A stretch of 50,654 nt of DNA from Tubiluchus corallicola (Eukaryota; Priapulida; Priapulimorpha; Priapulimorphida; Tubiluchidae). The stretch is from assembly GCA_030141605.1 (NCBI GenBank), contig JAQGDQ010000606.1, positions 38,957 to 89,610 of the forward strand, written 5' to 3'. This document shows positions 1 through 50,654 of this stretch, piece by piece. Made by a program: the position numbers and the translations under genes. How positions within the stretch are numbered: the stretch's first letter is position 1; each line of letters starts with the position of its first letter. Under the pieces are notes generated by a model. The model ran no database searches. It saw only the letters and a program-made list of their open reading frames with translations, and was not told the DNA's origin.

Positions 1-946
1 TTTCTAAATATAAGTACATGCTTATTTATGATGGTGTGCACGTGTGTGTGTGCGTGAGTGTACATATGTGTGCTCGTATGTGTGTGCATGTGTAGAAATA
101 AAACGAATTTTTAATATTAGTACTCAATATCGAACAACTATTTGTTTATTAACAACATTCTGTTTTGGTAACACACCACAAGAAGTTATTGTCACTTGTG
201 CAAAAGCCAATGCGAAGCAGTTAAAAAGCAACAACGTAGTGAAAGGGTTAAACAAAGTTGGGAAGGGTCAGCGTTTAAGATAATGATTACTTGAAATTAA
301 CCATCATTACTTATTTTCTCGATTTTTCCTGTTGAATCTTTTCTTTTGGACAAGATTTCAAAAACGGCCATGGATTTGCTTGATTAAATTCAGCTTTTCT
401 TTGAAACATTGTCTCTGAGATATTATTTGTGAAACGTAATATAGTCATACCTCTGTTTTCGAGCATAGTTCGTTCCTAAAAAGTGCTTGAAAACCGATTT
501 GGTTGACAACCGAATCATTTATTCCCAGAAATAATGTAAAAGCAAATAATCCATTCTCAAGCACCAAATGAACTGGAAAGTATTACTAAAACGAAATATA
601 ATACTGCAAAAATGTTTATTTAAACAGTAGATATGATATTATTGATAAGAAAAACATAATAGAATTCCTTAGAAAGAAAAACATAATTGTTCCTGCATGA
701 AAAAAGTGGAGAAAGCAGTTAGCGATGTTAGGTGATTCAAATGTTGTATGTGACTACACTCGGGGCCCGGTCGCTTACGCTCGGCTCTACTCGGCTCGCG
801 GTGCATCTGTTCATCACGTGTTTGGCGGTCGGTCGAGTACCGAAATTCTGGCTTCTTCTGACATGGTTGTGAACCAGATTATCAGCAATGCATTCTTGGT
901 AAAAGAGACTATTTTCAAGACAATTTAGCACATGCATTGTTTCCTT
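1..946. other. Intron or upstream region with transposon remnants, no exon seen
   Basis: Bases 1-110 are a TG/CA-rich repeat that recurs at about 30422-30530. Bases 164-283 match, in reverse, the piggyBac-like end also seen at 8062 and 9450 (they end in GTAGTGAAAGGGTTAA). Bases about 447-850 look like a pogo-type MITE remnant: one end resembles the exposed ends of Tigger elements (TACCTCTGTTTTCGAGC), and a GC-rich patch follows at 760-835. The open frame at 725-928 lies inside this remnant and I do not treat it as coding. Confidence 0.5.
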
Positions 947-2014
947 ATTAGAACGTTGTTTATTTTACACAAGAAGTCAGACCATGCTTACACGTGATCA
1001 GCTCGATGCGCAGACATTAGACATTGTTATTCAATCACATTGTTTAAATTTATTGTTTATTTTACAGAAGAAATCAGACCATTGCTTACACGTGATCAAC
1101 TCGATGCGCAGACATTAGACATTGTTATTCAATCACATTGTTTAAATTTATTGTTTATTTTACAGAAGAAATCAGACCATTGCTTACACGTGATCAGCTC
1201 GATGCGCAGACATTAGACATTGTTATTCAATCACATTGTTTAAATGCATTGTTTATTTTACAGATGAAATCAGACCATTGCTTACACGTGATCAGCTCGG
1301 TGTGCAGCTATTAGACATTGTTTAAATGCATTGTTTATTTTACAGAAGAAATCAGACCATTGCTTACACGTGATCAGCTCGACGTGCAGCTATTAGACAT
1401 TGTTATTCAATCACATTGTTTAAATGCATTGTTTATTTTACAGAAGAAGTCAGACCATTGCTTACACGTGATCAGCTCGATGCGCAGACATTAGACATTG
1501 TTATTCAATCACATTGTTTAATTTATTGTTTATTTTACAGAAGAAATCAGACCATTGCTTACACTTGATCAGCTCGATGCGCAGACATTAGACATTGTTA
1601 TTCAATCACATTGTTTAAATGCATTGTTTATTTTACAGATGAAATCAGACCATTGCTTACACGTGATCAGCTCGGTGTGCAGCTATTAGACATTGTTATT
1701 CAATCACATTGTTTAAATGCATTGTTTATTTTACAGAAGAAGTCAGACCATTGCTTACACGTGATCAGCTCGATGTGCAGACATTAGACATTGTTTAAAT
1801 GCATTGTTTATTTTACAGAAGAAATCAGACCATTGCTTACACGTGATCAGCTCGACGTGCAGCTATTAGACATTGTTATTCAATCACATTGTTTAAATGC
1901 ATTGTTTATTTTACAGATGAAATCAGACCATTGCTTACACGTGATCAGCTCGGTGTGCAGCTATTAGACATTGTTATTCAATCACATTGTTTAAACGCAT
2001 TGTTTATTTTACAG
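947..2014 (+). repeat. Tandem array of about 12 partial-exon copies with 3' splice sites
   Basis: A unit of about 97 bp (shorter variants of about 84 bp) repeats about 12 times up to the real exon at 2015. Each unit holds TTGTTTATTTTACAG, then an exon-like stretch (AAGAAATCAGACC, GCTTACACGTGATCAGCTCG, CAGACATTAGACATTG), then TTATTCAATCACATTG. The last copy runs into the true armadillo exon. The array is thus a tandem duplication of the intron end plus the first 60 bases of the exon, so most units keep an acceptor-like site. Short variants lack part of the spacer. Confidence 0.9.
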
Positions 2015-49460
<47,446 letters not shown>

Positions 49461-50654
49461 GTGAGTCGTGTGTGCAACGAATTTTTGCCTTTTCATGCTT
49501 TTGCAACATTGACTGTCTAAAGTCAGACTAAACCGTTACTGCAGGGATGAGAATTTTCCGCGAATACGTGGAATTCTGAGTTTTTGGAAGACCAGTAGTG
49601 CCATTTCTGGAAATCGCGTAAATTCGTTGAGAAAATTTTTACGGACCCAGTACGTTATTTCTCAAGCTGACCGCTAGTTGGCAGGCCGTCACTTTGTTTA
49701 CGTCACGTACATCAGTGTAACCACGCGTATATCTCTATGTATAAAAATATAGAATCAATTGTGCAGAGTTATTTGAGTCAATTGCAGACAGTTTTTATAT
49801 ACTTTTGCATAGGAGCGGCCAGTACTTAGGTATTTTTGAGACAATTAGGTATCATGTATCCTTGATAGTTGGGTATTTTAAATTATGCATGAAACAAGGT
49901 AATTGATATTTTAAGTTCACTTAGAGGCTCTCTGTGGTCACAAAATTGCAATTTGTTGCTGGCTGCAAGGGGCTCGCACCCTTGAACCACCATGGGGGCC
50001 TATGCGGCATGTACTACCTCCGACGTGTTTCAGAGTTTTTTGCAATTTGTCATTCTCATCCGTGTTACTGTGGCAGGACGGAGACCGGTTAAGGATTCAC
50101 TTAACCAGTTAACCGGGTAATTTTTTTTTGTTTAACCATTAATCAGCCCTAGGCAAGATCAGAGGTGCTCTGTAATTTGCTGACTTGATCGTTGGAGAAC
50201 CAAATAAATGAGAAGATTTACAATGCAAACATATCAAGCGGAATTTAGAGGAATATGTTCAAATAAGAGTGAAACTTTTAAACATAGAAAGTGAAAAGTC
50301 TCTATTTGTAAGGATGCCTAGCATTGTTGAACTAAGAGTAACATTTTCCTGCATGTTAAAGGATTTTCTATAGAGCTAACGATTGATTGGATTCTACTAG
50401 GTAGCCGTGACAGTGACAGGAATTTCAGAGTCCACTGTGGTAAAAAATTAACCGATTAAACAGTCCTAGCATTGCTAAAAAATTAACCGATTAAACAGTC
50501 CTAGCATTGCTAAAAAATTAACCGATTAAAGAGTCCTAGCATTGCTAAAAAATTAACCGATTAAAGAGTCCTAGCATTGCTAAAAAATTAACCGATTAAA
50601 CAGCCCTAGCATTGCTAAAAAAATTAACCGATTAAACAGTCCTAGCATTGCTAT
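49461..50654. other. Downstream intron: hAT MITE and 35-bp array
   Basis: 49542-50064 is copy 6 of the CAGGGATGAGAAT hAT MITE, with GTTACTG-type repeats beside the ends. 50450-50654 is a 35-bp tandem array (TTAACCGATTAAACAGTCCT, AGCATTGCTAAAAAA), six copies to the end of the window. No COR exon is seen. Confidence 0.85.
49542..50064. mobile_element. hAT-type MITE, CAGGGATGAGAAT family, copy 6
   Basis: The left end is intact. The right end has one change (CCGTG for CCCTG). It has the same interior landmarks as the other copies, including ACCACGCGTATATCTCTATG. Confidence 0.88.

Noticed and set aside
725-928. 67-residue open frame
   Set aside because: Lies in a transposon-like GC-rich remnant, no splice sites or homology.

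Overview
This is a window from an animal (metazoan) nuclear genome, most likely an invertebrate. The coding DNA is split into 26 short exons with GT/AG borders. It is surrounded by AT-rich introns full of DNA transposons, microsatellites and minisatellites, with one 683-base assembly gap (32472-33154). I cannot name the species. The protein has the armadillo-ankyrin-LRR-ROC order of vertebrate LRRK2. That fits a deuterostome, lophotrochozoan or cnidarian genome.

One gene fills the window on the + strand: an LRRK2-type ROCO protein. Its 5' end lies upstream and its COR, kinase and WD40 parts lie downstream. I rebuilt the exons by joining reading frames across splice sites. Armadillo repeats: 2015-2143, 7923-8045, 10726-10906, 13204-13310, 13419-13548, 14568-14698, 16966-17094, 17579-17659, 18849-18994, 19704-19818. 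Ankyrin repeats: 22121-22341 and 24161-24362. Linker: 26047-26286 and 27887-28110. Serine/arginine-rich linker running into the LRRs: 29637-30038. LRRs: 31994-32083, 35224-35360, 36426-36577, 36938-37058, 38975-39158, 41299-41409, 42374-42469. ROC G domain: 43592-43752, 45072-45207, 48919-49111, 49306-49460. Phases agree at every junction except two: the 3' end of the exon at 17579 and the 3' end of the exon at 31994. The visible part encodes about 1,365 residues.

The most interesting protein observation is in the ROC domain. The P-loop reads GREGAGKRT, with Arg where human LRRK2 has Mg-binding Thr1348. The G3 motif reads TLRG where human has DFAG, so the Asp is lost. The G4 motif (THLD) and the Arg equivalent to the Parkinson-disease residue R1441 are kept. 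The GTPase may therefore be degenerate.

The introns hold hAT, piggyBac, Tc1/mariner and pogo-type elements, several with clear target-site duplications. They also hold a LINE remnant, a roughly 440-bp-arm foldback, and at least ten separate minisatellites. Some arrays carry splice-site-like or transcription-factor-like motifs in every unit: 12 partial-exon copies with 3' splice sites at 947-2014, strong 5' splice sites in a 104-bp array at 33155-35140, GTAAACA forkhead-type motifs in a 3.3-kb array at 45369-48695, and CCAAT plus CRE motifs at 21525-21768. One LRR exon (31994-32083) sits inside a 15-bp satellite and has no obvious donor. I found no CRISPR array, tRNA, rRNA or second complete gene.
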